A DNA stretch of 64,000 nucleotides from Charina bottae (GCA_023362775.1 JALMGJ010000016.1:4453001-4517000); one strand, 5' to 3'; shown: positions 21,388 to 32,914, counted from the first letter of the stretch. Made by a program: numbers and translations. Notes: generated by a model not told the origin, from the sequence alone.

Positions 21388-22027
21388 ATGATGGGGGGGC
21401 GGGAAACGAGGTGGGTGGCGACGACAAGCGGCACGCTTCAGGGGAGCCGCCGCCGCCGCCGGGTGAGTCCCCTCAGGGCGGGCGGAGGCAGGAGGGCAGC
21501 CGCTCCTCCTTCTCTCCCGCCGGCGGAGGAGGAGGAGGCCCAGGCCACCCGCCCGCTTGCCTGCCTGCTTGCCTCCCTCCACGAGGCAAGGAAATGATGG
21601 GGGCGGGAAACGAGGCGGGCGGCGACGACAAGCGGCGCGCTTCATGGGAGCCACTGCCGCCGCCGCCACCGGGTGAGTCCCCTCAGGGCGGGCAGAGGCA
21701 GGCAGGCAGCCGCTCCTCCTTCTCTCCCGTCGGCGGAGGAGGAGGAGGCCCGGGCCGCCCGCCCGCCCGCTTACCTGCCTGCTTGCCTCCCTCTGCGAGG
21801 CAAGGAAATGATGGGGGCGGGAAATGAGGCGGGCGGCAACGACAAGCGGCGCGCTTCAGGGAAGCCACCGCCGCCGCCGCCGGGTGAGTCCCCTCAGGGC
21901 GGGCGGAGGCAGGTGGGCAGCCGCTCCTCCTTCTCTCCCGCCGGCGGAGGAGGAGGAGGCCCGGGCTGCCCGCCCGCCCGCTCGCTCGCTCGCTTGCTTA
22001 CCTGCCTGCTTGCCTCCCTCCGTGAGG
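21388..22027 (+). repeat. Three tandem ~210-bp exon-like units
   Basis: Copies start at ATGATGGGGG 21388, 21594 and 21808 (spacing 206 and 214). Each reads from ATG through a short open frame (conceptual MMGAGNEAGGDDKRRAS in the second) and a proline run to GTGAGT (21463-21468, 21673-21678, 21884-21889), then continues with GC-rich, intron-like sequence. An ATG exon that ends in a consensus splice donor suggests the first coding exon of a captured gene, tripled later. I do not recognise the gene. Confidence 0.7.
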
Positions 22028-22144
22028 CCCCCCGCTGCTTTCCCGGGATCCAAGCCGGAGAGAAAGGGCGGCGGCGGGGCCACGCTACCGGAGCGCCCAA
22101 GTGCCAGACAGGCAGATCCACCTGCACGCCTTCCCTGGCTGGTC

Positions 22145-22312
22145 CTCGCGGGCCACTGGCGATGCTCCCGTCCCGCTGCACCTCTCCAGCTCGTCGACCA
22201 CCCGCCGCAGCTTCTCGGCCGTGCGGCTGGGGGGCAGCGCCGCATCCCCCAGCCGGTGCTGCATGTAGTCGCCCAGCAGCTGCGCTGTCTCCTCTAGCAG
22301 CGCGCCCAGCAT
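22145..22312 (-). pseudogene. Captured BCL2L10 (NR-13)-like exon 1 fragment
   Basis: On the minus strand from the ATG at 22312-22310, the 44 codons down to 22181 read MLGALLEETAQLLGDY..MQHRLGDAALPPS..TAEKLRR..DELER. This matches the BH4-containing N-terminus of the BCL-2 family regulator BCL2L10/NR-13 (EETA..LL..DY..QHR, AALPPS, TA..LRR, ELER). A weaker match (ASPVARED) continues to about 22150, after which the frame loses similarity. The parent protein controls mitochondrial apoptosis, and the BH1-BH3 and membrane-anchor parts are absent here. The fragment lies inside the hAT element, on the strand opposite the exon-like repeats. It is probably nonfunctional, but an ATG and an open frame remain. 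Identification is from memory of family motifs and needs a search. Confidence 0.75.
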
Positions 22313-22591
22313 GGCGACGCTCTCCTGCCTGCCTGGCGAGCGCTTGGGGGGGCGGCGGCGACCAACCAACTTCCCCACCCGCTGACCTCGAAGAAGCGCT
22401 GCCCGACTCTGGAAGGCTCCCGAGGGCGGGAGGAGGAAGAATCAATCGCCCTCCTCCAGCGCCGGCCATCAGAGTTTGGGGGCGGGATCCAATCGCGTGG
22501 AAGGGGCAGGGGTGAGTTCAGCTGCGGAAGAGCCACACTCAAGGGGCCAAAGAGCCGCATCTGGCTCGCAAGCCGCCATTTCCGACCCTTG

Positions 22592-22599
22592 GTCTAAAC
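22592..22599. repeat. hAT target-site duplication, right (GTCTAAAC)
   Basis: Exact copy of 21113-21120. Confidence 0.92.
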
Positions 22600-23044
22600 T
22601 GACTTACCACTGACTAGAACATTCTAACCTTAACTTTGCTCAGAAATAATTCCCATTGATGGAGATAATTCCTATATCTGACACATTGTCTTTATACAAT
22701 CTGAACACAAACAGTGGCTGCATGGAGGCAATTTACAAACAGAGTTTTAACTAATTTGCCCCAATCAAGGGGAAAAGGGTATTGAAAGAAAAAGGCAAAA
22801 AGTTGTGTGCTGCTGGAGTCTTCAAAACATTCTTAACTCTAGCTTGGGCTTCAGTAAAAGTAATTTCCCTTGCAATTGGCTCAGGTACTGAAATGTTATG
22901 GAATGTCTATGAACCTTCCAACTATCTTAAAAATAGAAAACTTGCTAGCAAGTTAACATTAGTAACATAATGTAATTGCTGTCAGGAAGCAATGCAAGAA
23001 AATACTGTAAGTGTGTAGAACTGTCAAATGGTGGTAAACTCAAT

Positions 23045-23292
23045 GCATAAGAAAGCCAGTTTGGTGTAGTGGTTAAGGTACCAGGCTAGAAACCAGGAGA
23101 CTGTGAGTTCTAGTCCTGCATTAGGCACAAAGCCAGACAGATAACTTTGGGCCAGTCCCTCTCTCAGCGCCCTGGGAAGGAGGCTATGGCAAACCACTTC
23201 CAAAAAACCTTGCTAACAAAACTGCCGGGACTAGTCCAGGCAGTTGCCAGGAGTCAAAAACTGACTTGAAGGCACAAAACCAAACAAACAAA
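23045..23292 (+). mobile_element. tRNA-derived squamate SINE
   Basis: Begins AAGCCAGTTTGGTGTAGTGG (A box) and contains GTGAGTTCTAGTCC (B box). It continues with the GGGCCAGTCCCTCTCTCAGC body, GCAAACCACTTCC and a GACTTGAAGGCACAAAACC tail that runs into a CAAA-rich end. RNA polymerase III internal promoter boxes are recognisable. Confidence 0.88.
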
Positions 23293-23390
23293 AATATGCA
23301 TGGTACTGTATACTAAAATGAATTGGGAAACAAACCAGTATAAATAATTATCATTTGTTCCTCCTATTGACAAGACATTATTTTTGGCTA

Positions 23391-23415
23391 CACACACACA
23401 CACACACACACACAC
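23391..23415. repeat. (AC)n microsatellite
   Basis: About twelve CA units. Confidence 0.92.
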
Positions 23416-26400
23416 TTATAAACTTTAATGTGTACGTTGGTTAAGTACTTGGGGTTTAGCAAGCACATACCAAAGCCTTACTAGCCTTATCAATATTTAC
23501 AGTATCAGTCCTGTGCTACTCTAGGGAAAGATGGAATCCCTAACTGATGAGTGGAAGCCAGTGTAGATATTCTTGCAAACATTTGCCCTGAATGATTGCT
23601 GTCAATATGATGTATAAGCTCAAATGTATACAAGTAAACATGATATTTTAATTAAAATATCCACATATTTATTTATTTCCATTCCAAACATGACAGAGTG
23701 TGATTCATTCTACTGTCAGTGAAAACTCTGGGATCAATTTCCAAGACCACACTAGGCCCACAAAGAAATCCTATAGCAATGTGGCAAGTTCTGGTTTTAT
23801 TTTAGTAGTACATCCTCCTCAATGAGCAGTGCAGTATTTTACTTTAGATGCCAGCTAGGGCACATCTGGAAGCCTTTAAAATATATGTCTACGTAAAATT
23901 TTGATCTGGATTTAACTCAAATACACTCTTTTTGACATAGATATAATTTTTCAACACATATAGACTTAAATTTCTCAAGTTTCCAAAATCAGTATGATGT
24001 ACGATGATGATGATGTGCCATCCAGATTTAATTATTTTTTTTCTTAGTGACCATATAGATAGATTTTCTCCAGTATGAATGATGTACCTTACATGTCCTT
24101 AAAACAGGGAGTGGCAATAAGGAACTCTCCATAATGAATGAAATGCTATACTCCATGCCAGTCTAGTACTGTCCAGATTTGTGGTTTAACTCCAGGGCGA
24201 CCATATGTCCCAGTACAGTCCTGGTTTATACCTGTTCCAACATCCTGTCCAATTTAGCATTTGTCTTGGACACAAGGACCTAGGGACACTAACTCTTTCC
24301 AGTCTCAGGTGGCGGTGAGAGAAGTATTCAGCAGTGCTGCGCCTGCCGACCACTTGGTGTACCAGCCAGTTGTACCATGGCTTACAGCCTGTGAGATCCA
24401 TGAAGCCTCCAGGCTCCAATTGGTGAAGGCAGTGGGAGATTTAATTATTTTCTTCTTTCACTCTCAAAAGTGTCCCAATTATTTAATTCCCATGTTAGTT
24501 GGAGGACAATGGCATTGCAATACCACATATGGAGAACATCAGCTTAGAGAAGTCTACTGTAAACACTGAAGGATATGCAGACCCTGGAATGTCTGTGAGT
24601 AAAGCTACTGATAGACCATCTTTTCATCCTGAAGACAAAAAAAAAATCTAGATCTCTCCACTACATTTACTGGAATGCAACTTAAATCACAAACTTCATC
24701 TGAATTCACCTTTTGAGAAAAGCCATGAAAAGCTACCTTCAACTGTCATATATTGTTGAGAGGTTCCTAGTTTAATTGCAACAGAATTCTACCTGCAGAT
24801 TAAAGTTGGCAATATTTCAGAATTCAAAAAAATTGAACAGCTTTACATTCTGATTTACCATTTGAAGGATTATTGAAAAAGTAGTTGATGGATTTTAATA
24901 TAAACAATAAATATATCAAATTCAATACTTTCCTAGACTGTTTCCCCCACCCCCAGCCCCAGCCCCCAGTTAAATACTGTAACCTCAAGTGTTGGAGAGA
25001 GAAAAAATGCAGCCTATGATATTCTCCTTTGATATTACCTCAAATGAAAAGGAAGATTAAAGCTGAACTAGAATTTATTATGGATGACACTTCCATGACT
25101 TTGGGCCATCCATCCTTTATGAAGACTAGATGTCAAGTAATAATCACAAATTTTGTCATGTAATTCCACCCAAAGTGGGAATGCTAAACGAGGTGATGAA
25201 CTGCATTGCAGTCTCTATCCTTCTATTGGGCACATTTGAGAGAAACATGTGAGTTATGATACATAATAGTGGATAGATCAGATTTAGTAAACAGAAACCA
25301 CCTGTTAACCTAGCAATGCCTAATCATTTATTCATACGATCCAAAGAATATGCAGGAAGTGAATACTCAGGTATCATCACTATGGAATTATATGGTCTAT
25401 TTTTTTTTTTCAAATAGTTGTGCCTGCTCTCAAAATGTATTTCTATTGAAACTCCAGGATGAACCTGACTTAGTATATTTTCTAACATTAAAATTCAACT
25501 TTGCTAAAACAAGAACAGCCACATTTTTTCTTTACTTCTGTTTTGTGCCTTAGAAGTGATAGAGACATAAAGATAAGTATTTGCTAAACAGCTGAATTTT
25601 AATACCTCTACACTTCTTTTGCCTTTGTGACCCAGCATGCAGTTGCATAACTTAAACACTTTTATGCAGGGTGCATTTCTAACTGAGTTAGGCTGCCAGA
25701 TTACCATTTAGAGACCGAATTAAACTCTAGAGAAGTTTATTGCCCTCTTCTGAAAAATCTTCCTCCCTCTGCTTTTTTTTTTAAGCTATTCATTCTGAAG
25801 ATACCATGGCTACCTTTGTGAATTTTAACTCTGAATGCACATTTCTTTCTCACAAGGCACAATTTACATGTTACTACTGAAGAAAGAGAAGCATAGGAAA
25901 AACTGTGAGCTGGAAAACCCATATAGTGGGGGAGATAAATGATACCTTTGTTTCCATTTTAAATGAACATTGCCAGGATTCCAAATGCTTAAAAGTTTTA
26001 AGAGCAGGAACAGTTTGATAACTGATTTAGTATTGACCTATGAATAAAGCAAGGGAGACTGCTGTTATATTTTCACCTCAAGAGAAATGCATGTCTTAAA
26101 ATTACGTGTGTATGATTCTATTTTGCCTTATGATAAAACAAATGAGGCCTATATAAACAGGCACTGAGAAGAGGATGAACAAGAGGAGGAATGCAGCAGA
26201 GGCCCTGGAAGTCTGTAACAGAAATATTAGGAACATCTTACATTCTTCCTGAAAAATGTACAGAGGGATAGAATTTAAAAGGAGGCAGCCAGTCAAGATC
26301 AAATTGGTTACTTATAGATTGCTTGGTGACTCTTAACAGAGAAATATTCTGAAGAGAGACTTGCAGCATGTACATGGAAGAAAGAAGCCTTGATGTTAAA

Positions 26401-27701
26401 ATGTTTTCCATCTTCTCACAACCCTTGTCATGGAAACAATCCATGATGATTCCTTGATAATATAGTCAATTACATAATTGGCATCCACTGAATATTTTAG
26501 GCAGCTAAAGGCATATCCCGGCCCCTTCAGTCTCTGTGCCCAGTTTGTATCAAAGAGCCATCACGCACTACTTCAACTGTGATTCCCATCAGATCTGGAG
26601 AGACACCAAGAGAAGTGGTGGAGAACTCCTCAGTGGGATCAGAAACATATCAGATAACATGACCTCCTTCTTTGCCAATTTGCCCAGCACTGGCAACTGA
26701 TCTCAAGGCTGCCAGGGATATAGAGGGTGGCAAGATAAGTGGAGATGGGGAGGTAATTCTTTCTCATCACATGGAGATGAACTGTGGGCTTGGAGACCTG
26801 GTAGAGTTATCTCCCTGCAACCCATGCCAATCAGGCAGCCCAGAAGCAGCTGGCATGCACTCTTCTTTCAGAAAAAAAAACCACTAAAGACATGTTTAAA
26901 AATAACTCTAAAAAGAGTTGACAGTGGCAAGAAGGCAGGGGAGAGGTAAAGCACTCCTCAATGTCAGATGTTTTCAGAACAATTGTGTTTAGCACTTTGC
27001 TGAAAGATTTACGTCTAAATGTAGCCTGAAAACAACAGAGACTGTGAAGGCCATGTGTTAAAGAAGGGTGTCTCCTGCTTCATTGGGCTATGCCAACAGT
27101 AAAGGAGGAGGGGTTACAGTGCCTGATACATAGGGTGGGGTGGGAAGTCAGTAAAGCTGTTTCTGCCACAATCCAGGGGGTGATCTGCAGCTGGTGATCT
27201 GCAGGGTGATTTAAGGTTGACTACCAGGAGCCCCCACCCACTTTATGGATGCCCTGCAGCTGATCTCTGGATCGGGGGTGCCAAATACCTCTCTGGCAAC
27301 AGAACAGGGCTCAGGAAGGGAGGAGGCAATTTATGCCTTTTCTGGCAACTTGGAGACAGGAGAAATGCACATTAATGTGGCAGTGAGGAGGAACTCAATA
27401 TTTTAACCTAACAGTGAACAATATTTATTCTTCATTACAACACTGCCTATATTTCAACATAGCTTATAATCAAAGGATGACAGGAACACCCACAAAGATG
27501 TAAAGCTGGAAGTGGACATACTTTTCTGATCAGCTTATGCTATGGAATGTTTTCAAGGATCTGAAAAACCAATCAAACTAGGTGCACAGAACACTTTATA
27601 ATCATCTAATTTAATTCAGCTAGCCCATTTAGATATACCCCAAATTAAAACAAATACAAAACAAACAAAAACAAACAAAAATCATGACAACCAGTATTTT
27701 G
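23416..27701. other. Unassigned noncoding sequence
   Basis: No exon, RNA gene or confident repeat recognised over 4.3 kb. Around 24190-24260 the words CAGGGCGACCATATGTCCC and CAGTCCTGGTTTATACC resemble the end of an old hAT-type repeat, but no matching second end is visible. A small repeat (GGTGATCTGCAG twice) occurs near 27180-27205. Confidence 0.45.
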
Positions 27702-27710
27702 CCCAAATGT

Positions 27711-27953
27711 GGTTTTGTTTTGCTTTGTTTTTATGCCTTCAAGTCAGCCTTGACTTCTGGTGACTGCCTGGACAAGCCTCTCCAGTTTTCTTGGCAACGT
27801 TTTCAGAAGTGGTTTGCCATTGCCTCCTTCCTAGGGCTGAGAGGGAGGGACTGGCCCAAAGATTCCTAACTGGCTGTATCCATAAAACAGGATTAGAACC
27901 CACAGGCTTCCAGTTCTAACCCAGTGCATTTAACTACTACACAAAACTGGCTC
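27711..27953 (-). mobile_element. tRNA-derived squamate SINE
   Basis: Same family as 23045-23292, inverted: GCCTTCAAGTCAGCC tail, GTGGTTTGCCATTGCC and TGGCCCAAAG at the left, and the A-box end (AAACTGGCTC complement) at the right. Flanked by a 9-bp duplication, CCCAAATGT, at 27702-27710 and 27954-27962. Confidence 0.88.
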
Positions 27954-28641
27954 CCCAAATGTATTGCACTAGTGCTAAAAAAATATTGACACTATGATTA
28001 TCAGTAGTGGCACCCAACTTGTGTATTTTCACAGCCAATGTTGCTGTTGATTCAAGAGGAATCTGGATTATACAATGGAATAACAAACTTTTCTTTGGAG
28101 TTAAAACATGTGCCCAGTTGGTTCTTTCAGTGTACAGCATTGCCACTCCTGATGTTACTTCCGCAGTGCAGATGACATTTACATGCTTGTAAGCTTCCCC
28201 CATGTATAATTTCATGTATGTAGAATGAGAGAAAACCAGAAGTGTCTTCTTCACATATTAGATTTCTGCAGAAAAGAAGAGTTTGATGTGAGCAGTACTG
28301 AAATATATAATGCTCTTTTGGAAGCAATAGAACCATATGTATATGAAAACTGTTTCATGGTGATATAAGTATAAATAAATAATAAATAATAAATAAATGA
28401 AAAAATAAAACTGTTTCATGTGATGTTTTTTCCCCAAAAGTGAACAGCCTACAGAGATTACATATACCAGGATTTAGATGGTAGCTAAACAAGATTATAA
28501 TGCATCTGCAATGTGATACTGATTTCTAGATTTTGATGACAGTTATCTGCATCTCTGATAACGAATGCTGGTGATTCCTGCACAGGATATTCTTCAAACC
28601 TAAAATTATGGTTTTACAATTCCGAAGGATATGGTCTAGAA

Positions 28642-28902
28642 CAGAGCTTTCCAAACTGTGTGTTGCCACACAAAAGTGTGTCGCTACACACAGTCTGGTG
28701 TGTCGCCACACAACCTGGAAGCGCTGATCATCAACAGTGCTTCCGGGTTTTCCCGCGTCGACACACCAACTGCAGCGCGCAAAACCCGAAAGCGCAGCAG
28801 CGCTTCTGGGGTTTTGCGTGCTGCTGCACTTCCGGGTTTTCCCGTGGCGACATACCAACGCTGGTTGGTGTGTCGCCGCGGGAAAAACTTTGGAAAGCCC
28901 TG
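28642..28902. mobile_element. Small hAT element (261 bp)
   Basis: Terminal inverted repeats CAGAGCTTTCCAAA and the complement of CAGGGCTTTCCAAA. The interior has GTGTGTCGCCACACA-type palindromic words and CTTCCGGGTTTTCCCG repeats. TSD GTCTAGAA (28634-28641) and GTCTAAAA (28903-28910) differ at one base. No transposase. A related copy is at 49923-50182. Confidence 0.86.
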
Positions 28903-28910
28903 GTCTAAAA

Positions 28911-30462
28911 TATGAGCTTCTAGATCACCACATCATTTTAACCCAGGGAAAAGAGGTGAATTCTGAGGGGCCCACCCCGGCAAAACTTCTACGCAGTTGT
29001 GAGGGATGTCAAAAGAGTTTTGAGAAGGGTGGCAACATATCTCAGGGGTAAAGGGAGATGATATATTTCTCAATTCCTTTCTTTCCTTCAAGGTGTACAA
29101 GCTGCTATGATGTTCAGTCACATCCATGTGGCACACCGAAGTATTTTAGGGAAAGCCTAAAAAGCCCTTGCGTGTCACTTTCCAACTCTTCTGCAGCTAC
29201 GGAAGTTTGAACCTCTTGCTCGATGAAAGAAGAGGAGACTAGAAACATGGCAAGCCTGACAGGGAGAATTTTGTGAGTCATTATTCATTTTCTTCCTGTG
29301 AACCTAGCTACCTATCAAAGCTGCCAAGAAAAAGAAAAACCTTCCAGGGACAGAGGGAGAAATTCTATTTCAAAATGAGCAATCAAATTATCAGGGTCTC
29401 TCCACTGGAAATCTGCAGCGGATGACTAACGGCTGCCTTCTGCTCATTACTTTTATCAAAAGATGAATGGAAGCGCTTTGTGTTCTGCGATAACTGAAGT
29501 TTCCATTTTGCCTTTTCTATTTTTAAGAAGTAGTTACAGATCAAGAGAAAATGTTCTACATTAATAGAGCTGCATCAAGATATATCCTCCCTCACTTGCC
29601 TTTCGGAAGCAGATGAAAATGCCAGATATTAGCAATCCTGCTTCTCCCTTAACATTTCTAAGTGACTCTGCTTCTCATGCAAATTTCTTCATTATTTGGA
29701 GTTGCATTAAATTCCATCAGAGCTGGGCAGAGCATGAAATACTCCACCCTCCCTTAAACAATTTGCTATGGAAATAAGATGGTGTAGGATGGTGGGATGC
29801 ATCAATTAGTTAATACATGAGTAAAACATACTTTATTTGTGATACCAGTTAATGATTCAGATGAAGCGATTGCAATTGGATCCAGCCAAATAGAACATTT
29901 GGAGAAAGAAACTTTCTTATTTTGATTATTACACCAAATATGATGGGAACATAGAGATTTATCAAATAGGAAGGAGGAAGGAATGAGAAAATTATGGGGA
30001 TTCAATATTTTCTTCCCAGCTACTCAATACAAAGCTTCAGCTAACTCTAGTGTGGTTCTCCTTATATGATGGAAGCTATTTCTTATAATTTTGCTGAACA
30101 TTAATCAAAGACTAATCTGTTTGGGCACTTTTCAAATGTTCTTTTATAGGTGAGAAGAGTAAACATATCAGCTACTGGTCATTTAAAATTCAGCACTGCA
30201 CCACTTCTGAGATTAAATAATTCAGTCAAAGCACAATAGCAAAAATGTCAATTCTATCATATCTTAGGGACATTTACAGGAATTACTTTTAACATTTTTG
30301 AAACAATTTTTTGGGCTACATTTGATTTATCTATAATGAAAAGTTTGTTCTGTGGTAAGATAATGCATGGGTGTATCAATCTATTTCCAATTCATTTCAG
30401 TTTGACATATGTTCAACCATAAGAACATACAGTTAAGTGCTTGGATTAATCTGCAATTAAAC
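28911..30462. other. Unassigned noncoding sequence
   Basis: No repeat family recognised. The part from about 29200 to 29720 has balanced composition, no simple repeats and an ATGCAAAT octamer (near 29678). This is compatible with a conserved noncoding element but not proof of one. Confidence 0.4.
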
Positions 30463-30477
30463 ACACACACATTCACA

Positions 30478-30751
30478 TTTGGATTGATGGCAGTACCCAC
30501 TATATCTGACCTTGGCTGATCTTGAAAACCTAAGCAAGGATAAACCTGGTTAGTACTTGTTTGGAAAACCTCTAAGAAATCCTAGGGCTGTAGCCTAGAC
30601 TGGGAAGCACCAAAATATCATGAATGAAGGTAATGGCAAACTTATATACTATCTCCAAGAAAACATATGAAGATGTCCATCAAGTCACTGAAATCACAGC
30701 ATGACTTGAAGGAGACTTTACCTTTATTTCAATATACACACACATACACAT
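30478..30751 (+). mobile_element. 5S-rRNA-derived SINE
   Basis: The head follows 5S rRNA: CCACTATATCTGACC, GGCTGATCTTGAAAACCTAAGCA (in 5S rRNA GATCTCGGAAGCTAAGCA), CTGGTTAGTACTTG, then the GGGCTGTAG end. The tail (GGCAAAC, CATCAAGTCACTGAAATC, GACTTGAAGGAGACTTTACC) resembles the LINE-derived tail of the other SINEs. A 15-bp repeat ACACACACATTCACA at 30463-30477 and 30752-30766 flanks it; part of that is simple sequence. Confidence 0.8.
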
Positions 30752-31210
30752 ACACACACATTCACAATCAGTTTGATACAATTTTCCTAATGCATGCACT
30801 TTTCACATATTTTTCAAGTGGAGAACTGCAGTGCAAAATTTAGAGAATGCATTCTGATCTGCATATTTATTGGGAAGGATGAATTACAGACCAAATGAAA
30901 TTCCATACATCCCTACCTAAGAGGCATGTGTTTGCCAAGGAAAGACACAAGCCAGAGTATCCTGAAATATACAGTAGCACAGTGTGATACCAAGAAAAGA
31001 TGGATAAAAAGATCGGAAGCTTCAAATGATACAGCCCAGGAGCAGTCTACCATGCTATTTGCTGCCCATGCTTTACCTTTTAATTTTAGAAATGACATAA
31101 TTGTAGTTATAATAATGGAAGGGTGTACAATTTAAAAATATACTTAAGATAAATCTTCACTGATACATAACAAAAAAGTGTTAGCATAATTAAAAATATA
31201 TGGAATGGCA

Positions 31211-31222
31211 CTATCAGTTTAG
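31211..31222. repeat. SINE target-site duplication (12 bp)
   Basis: CTATCAGTTTAG, identical to 31536-31547. Confidence 0.9.
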
Positions 31223-31535
31223 GGGGGCATGATGACTCAGTGGTTAAGATGCCAGGCTTGTCGATCGGAAGGTCGGCCCAAGCGCCGCGTGAGGGAGTGA
31301 GCTCCCGCACTCGCCCCAGCTCTTTCCAACCTAGCAATTCGAAAGCATGCAAATGCAAGTAGATAAATAGGTACCACTTCGGTTGGATGGTAACAGCATT
31401 CCGCGTGCATCATGCCGGCCACATGACCGCGGAAGTGTCTTCGGACAGCACTGGCTCTTCAGCTAAGAAACAGAGATGAGCACCGCCCTCTAGAGTCGGA
31501 AACGACTGTGCAGGGGAAAACCTTTACCTTTTTTT
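31223..31535 (+). mobile_element. BovB-tailed tRNA SINE (Sauria type)
   Basis: Full-length copy: tRNA head GGGGCATGATGACTCAGTGG, GCTTGTCGATCGGAAGG, the body with CCAACCTAGCAATTCGAAAG and GCCGGCCACATGACC, and the BovB-like tail GAGTCGGAAACGACTGTGCA plus CCTTTACCTTTTT. Exact 12-bp TSD. Confidence 0.93.
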
Positions 31536-31547
31536 CTATCAGTTTAG

Positions 31548-32756
31548 AATAAATCTGAAAAAGAAGGAGCTAGCTACCCTCAAATCAAACAGAACTATAT
31601 GGCATAGAAGAGGGGCCACTTCCTTTGCAAGGAAAAGATGATGAATTCAGCCAATACAAAATCAGAAATTGTTTTAAGATGTCACTAATTTGGCAATCAA
31701 AACAAAATACAATGTAACACCTTTTCCAGTCTTTTCCGTTTTATTATTCTGAACTTCACTTTTCAGTTCATTTTTTTTAAAAAGCCATCTCCCCCCACCC
31801 CCCAAACCCACAAAACTGTTATTATCACCTCTCCATGCTAATCTTATCTCCAGCTGACTAAGATTATCACTTCTTTCTTCAGGCTTTGGCTTTTCACCCT
31901 TGGATCCTCTAATTGGCTTTCCAGCCTCCTGATCCTGTATTATTCTTCTGTATAAAATCTCATCCCCAAAATGAATACTTTGGGCGTACATTTTCCTGGC
32001 TTTCAATAAAATCATTGTAGTTCCATTTTGCCAGAGTGGTTTTCTTTTTCAACATGACGTTAATGCTTTCTTCAATTTATAGGTGATAAACAATTATTAA
32101 ATGCTCCCGCTCTCCACACAAGAATATGGAAGCTAAGTCACCATTGTTTTCTATTTGATGGTTCAGATTGACCAGTATAGTTGTAGTATTATTAATTTAG
32201 TGTTTAATCAGGGAAACTTTCAAACTGGTATCATCTCAGAATTGTAACACACACATATACACATACACGTAGCAAACATGCTGTTCCTTTTGTGATAAGT
32301 AAAGATCAATATCTCAACTTAAAGAATGCAAAGAAAATGTAACGAAAGAAGGTCGGAACCTGTTTGTAACAAAGAAAAAATAATTTGTTACAGAATGTCA
32401 CAGAAATGTATGGAACTACACTAATGGGAAGTAAGAAAATATATCATGTTCTTTATCAGCCTTCCATATGCCATGGTAATTGCCAGATGGAACCATGAAT
32501 ATTGACTTCTGCCATCCATCATAGTTTTGCTCAACTGAGGCTTTTTCATAATGCTTTTTGGTAAGATATCAAAGTAGCAGATTTGGTTACCAGCCTTAGG
32601 ACACCCATGCCACATGCAGCATTTTCCCTTCAAATGATAAGGACAGTGCCAGCAAGTTTCAGCTAGCATTTTGGCTAGTATATCATAAGTTCAACCAAAG
32701 CCCAGCTTTAGTCCAAGCATGTTTATCATTATATTTCATCCTATAACGTAGCTAAG
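31548..32756. other. Unassigned noncoding sequence
   Basis: No confident element. The minus-strand open frame 31674-32015 has a lysine-rich peptide without a recognised domain. Confidence 0.45.
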
Positions 32757-32914
32757 TTTTCTCTTCTCTTCTCTTCTCTTCTCTTCTCTTCTCTTCTCTT
32801 CTCTTCTCTTCTCTTCTCTTCTCTTCTCTTCTCTTCTCTTCTCTTCTCTCCTCTCCTCTCCTCTCCTCTCCTCTCCTCTCCTCTCCTCTCCTCTCCTCTC
32901 CTCTCCTCTCCTCT
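32757..32914. repeat. (TTCTC)n switching to (CTCTC)n
   Basis: About 158 bases of pure pyrimidine. The left part is TTCTC pentamers and the right part CTCTC/TCTCC pentamers, with a sharp switch near 32848. Confidence 0.96.

Larger units (their letters stand above)
21121..22591. mobile_element. GC-rich non-autonomous hAT element with captured sequences
   Basis: Terminal inverted repeats: CAGGGGTCGGCAAA at the left, and at the right the complement of CAAGGGTCGGAAAT. The subterminal GGGCCAAAGAGCCGCA..GGCTCGCAAGCCGCC block is typical of tetrapod hATs. An exact 8-bp TSD flanks it. It carries no transposase. The 1471-bp interior is a CpG-rich island unlike the AT-rich surroundings. It holds three 38-bp GC-box/CCAAT units, three copies of a unit of about 210 bp that ends in a splice-donor-like GGTGAGT, and a minus-strand segment resembling the first exon of BCL2L10. 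This is the structure expected of a DNA transposon that has picked up gene fragments, as Pack-type elements do. Confidence 0.88.

Noticed and set aside
21181..22560. Many long overlapping open frames in the GC-rich hAT interior
   Set aside because: High GC content removes stop codons in all frames. The peptides are low-complexity Pro/Arg/Gly. Only the BCL2L10-like segment has family-like motifs.
24190..24480. Possible old hAT-type element beginning CAGGGCGACCATATG
   Set aside because: Only one end is recognisable. No second terminal repeat and no 8-bp duplication.
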